Positions 12,623-13,878 of a DNA stretch of 13,878 nucleotides are shown here, in pieces (the stretch's first letter is position 1; every line of letters begins with the position of its first letter). The stretch is from NCBI GenBank assembly GCA_020025375.1, contig JAHHSF010000021.1, positions 1 to 13,878 of the forward strand, given 5' to 3'. The stretch comes from Oscillospiraceae bacterium (GTDB lineage Bacteria; Bacillota; Clostridia; Oscillospirales; Oscillospiraceae). The notes under the pieces are model-generated. The model was given only the letters and a program-made list of their open reading frames with translations. It was not told the DNA's origin and did not search any database. Position numbers and translations under genes: made by a program.

Positions 12623-13795
12623 TTGAAAAAGGCACTTTTGACCAAAATCGAGGAACTTGCACCCGGCTTGTGTGACCTGTCTGACCACATCTGGTCTCAT
12701 CCCGAATTGGGATTCCAGGAGCATGAGGCCTGCCGGGTTCTCACCGAGCGGCTGAAAGCCGACGGCTTTACCATTGAAATGGGCGTGGGCGGGTTGGAGA
12801 CCGCCTTCCGCGCCACCTATCAGCACGGCGAGGGCGGCCCCTCCATCGGCCTGCTGGCCGAGTACGACGCCCTGGCGGGCATGGGCCACGGGTGTGGTCA
12901 CCATATGCAGGGCCCCACCCTGCTTCTCTGTGCCGAGGCCATCCAGGCCCTGGTCACTGACAAGCCCTACCGCCTGGTCTTCTACGGCACTCCTGCCGAG
13001 GAGATCGCCCCTGCCAAGCAGACCATGTGGGACAACGGCTGCTTCCGTGACATCGACGTGGCTCTTATGACCCACGGTTCGGTGAACACCGCCTGCGATG
13101 AAAGCTCCCTGGCCAGCATGAACTATACGGTCACCTTTCACGGCACCGCCGCCCACCCCGGTCTTTTCCCGGAGCGGGGCCGGAGCGCCTTCGGCGCCCT
13201 CCAGCTGGCCTTCCACGGCATGGACCTCATGCGGGCCCATGTTACCGATGACACTCGCCTCCACTACTCTTGCCTGGACGGCGGCACGCCTCCCAACGGT
13301 ATCCCCGCTGAGGCCACCGGCAAGTTCCTCCTCCGTTGCCGCAACTCCTTTACCTATCTGAAGGAGGTTCGGGAGCGGTTCTACAAAATCATTGAGGGGG
13401 CTGCCCTCATGACCGGCACTACTTACGACATTGACGACGGCATGATCTGGCCCAACAAGATTCCCGCCCTGGTGCTCAACAAGAACGTCATGGAGAACGC
13501 CGCCGCAGTGGACTGCCCCGAGATCGCCCCTCCCCGCGTCCGCACCGGCACCACCGACTTCGCCGCCGTGCTCCAGCACGTCCCCGGCACCTGCCTGCGC
13601 ATCAAGATGGTGGATGCCCCCATCACCTCCCACACCCCCGAGTTCACCGCCGCCGGCAACACCGCAGGGTGCCACACCGCCATTCGCAAGGCCGCCGAGG
13701 CCCTGGCCGGAACCTGCTGGGACCTCATCCACGACCCCGAGCTTCTGCCCGCCATCCAGGCCGACTACTATCCCCGGCAGAAGGCCCAGCAGTAA
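12623..13795 (+). CDS. M20-family amidohydrolase, AbgB-like (M20D)
   Basis: A 390-residue cytoplasmic metallohydrolase. The metal-binding motif GMGHGCGHHMQGP supplies C91 and H93. PAEE (124-127) supplies the catalytic glutamate E126 and metal ligand E127. H151 (MTHGSVN) and H337 (TSHTPEF) complete the set. The dimerisation-domain motif FHGTAAHPG with H178 is present. GHGCGHH resembles the AbgB/p-aminobenzoyl-glutamate hydrolase subgroup, which cleaves amide bonds of acyl- or aminobenzoyl-amino acids and some dipeptides; the actual substrate is unknown. The frame also has an ATG at 12608. I prefer TTG at 12623 because GGAGGG sits 7 bases before it, while the ATG lies within that ribosome-binding sequence and has no good site of its own. 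It is divergent from oppABCDF, so it may hydrolyse imported ligand. Confidence 0.9.
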   Translation: MKKALLTKIEELAPGLCDLSDHIWSHPELGFQEHEACRVLTERLKADGFTIEMGVGGLETAFRATYQHGEGGPSIGLLAEYDALAGMGHGCGHHMQGPTLLLCAEAIQALVTDKPYRLVFYGTPAEEIAPAKQTMWDNGCFRDIDVALMTHGSVNTACDESSLASMNYTVTFHGTAAHPGLFPERGRSAFGALQLAFHGMDLMRAHVTDDTRLHYSCLDGGTPPNGIPAEATGKFLLRCRNSFTYLKEVRERFYKIIEGAALMTGTTYDIDDGMIWPNKIPALVLNKNVMENAAAVDCPEIAPPRVRTGTTDFAAVLQHVPGTCLRIKMVDAPITSHTPEFTAAGNTAGCHTAIRKAAEALAGTCWDLIHDPELLPAIQADYYPRQKAQQ

Positions 13796-13830
13796 ATCTA
13801 CAAAAAAAGCGTGCCTTCCCAAGGGGTGCG

Positions 13831-13849
13831 TTCCATAAGGAAGTTTTTT
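13831..13849 (+). terminator. Weak possible terminator after the M20 hydrolase
   Basis: TTCC (13831-13834) and GGAA (13839-13842) form a 4-bp stem with loop ATAA, followed by G and six T residues. The T-run is good but the stem is very short, so this is a weak call. The last 83 bases of the window contain nothing else that I can identify. Confidence 0.25.
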
Positions 13850-13878
13850 GAGAGATACGGTACAGTTCTGTTTTGGGC

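Overview
The window reads as chromosomal DNA from a GC-rich, spore-forming, anaerobic Firmicute, most likely a Clostridia/Oscillospiraceae-type gut bacterium (Flavonifractor/Oscillibacter-like; this is inference, no database was searched). Supporting signs are strong AGGAGG ribosome-binding sites, GTG and TTG starts, Gram-positive lipoprotein signal peptides, a PdaB-type polysaccharide deacetylase, a split chromate-transporter pair and an ornithine/alanine racemase-family enzyme. I see no mobile element, CRISPR array, tRNA, rRNA, toxin-antitoxin pair or phage gene.

Layout. (1) 2-241 (+) is the C-terminal end of a MATE-type exporter, ending in a perfect 50-bp palindrome (241-290) shared with a convergent minus-strand pair: a CYTH/triphosphate-tunnel protein (2052-1600) followed by an M29 aminopeptidase (1563-322). 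(2) A 312-bp divergent spacer separates these from two plus-strand envelope/export genes: a NUC-family nuclease lipoprotein with a C-terminal metal-binding-like tail (2365-3258), then a PdaB-like NodB deacetylase (3380-4144). (3) A convergent terminator (4177-4214) leads to a translationally coupled pair of half-size CHR transporters on the minus strand (5343-4226). (4) Divergent from them is a PLP-dependent alanine/ornithine racemase-family enzyme (5481-6578), ending in a strong bidirectional terminator (6587-6618). (5) A complete five-gene minus-strand dipeptide/oligopeptide ABC importer, oppA-B-C-D-F (12169-6639), occupies the rest. It has a large stem-loop after oppA and a hairpin lying between the Shine-Dalgarno and the GTG start of oppB. 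(6) A 453-bp AT-rich divergent regulatory region (12170-12622) separates oppA from an M20-family, AbgB-like amidohydrolase (12623-13795, +).

How it fits together. The largest coherent unit is the divergent pair of peptide/acyl-amino-acid importer and M20 hydrolase, which together look like an uptake-and-cleavage module. The M29 aminopeptidase and the racemase-family enzyme nearby fit an amino-acid-fermenting lifestyle but are separate transcription units.

All protein families here are known ones and I did not find a convincing wholly new system. The most unusual signals are RNA-level: the folded spacer before oppB, the strong post-oppA stem-loop without a U-tract, and a possible alternative pairing that could mask the oppA ribosome-binding site. 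A further oddity is the Asp-containing ABC signature of OppF.
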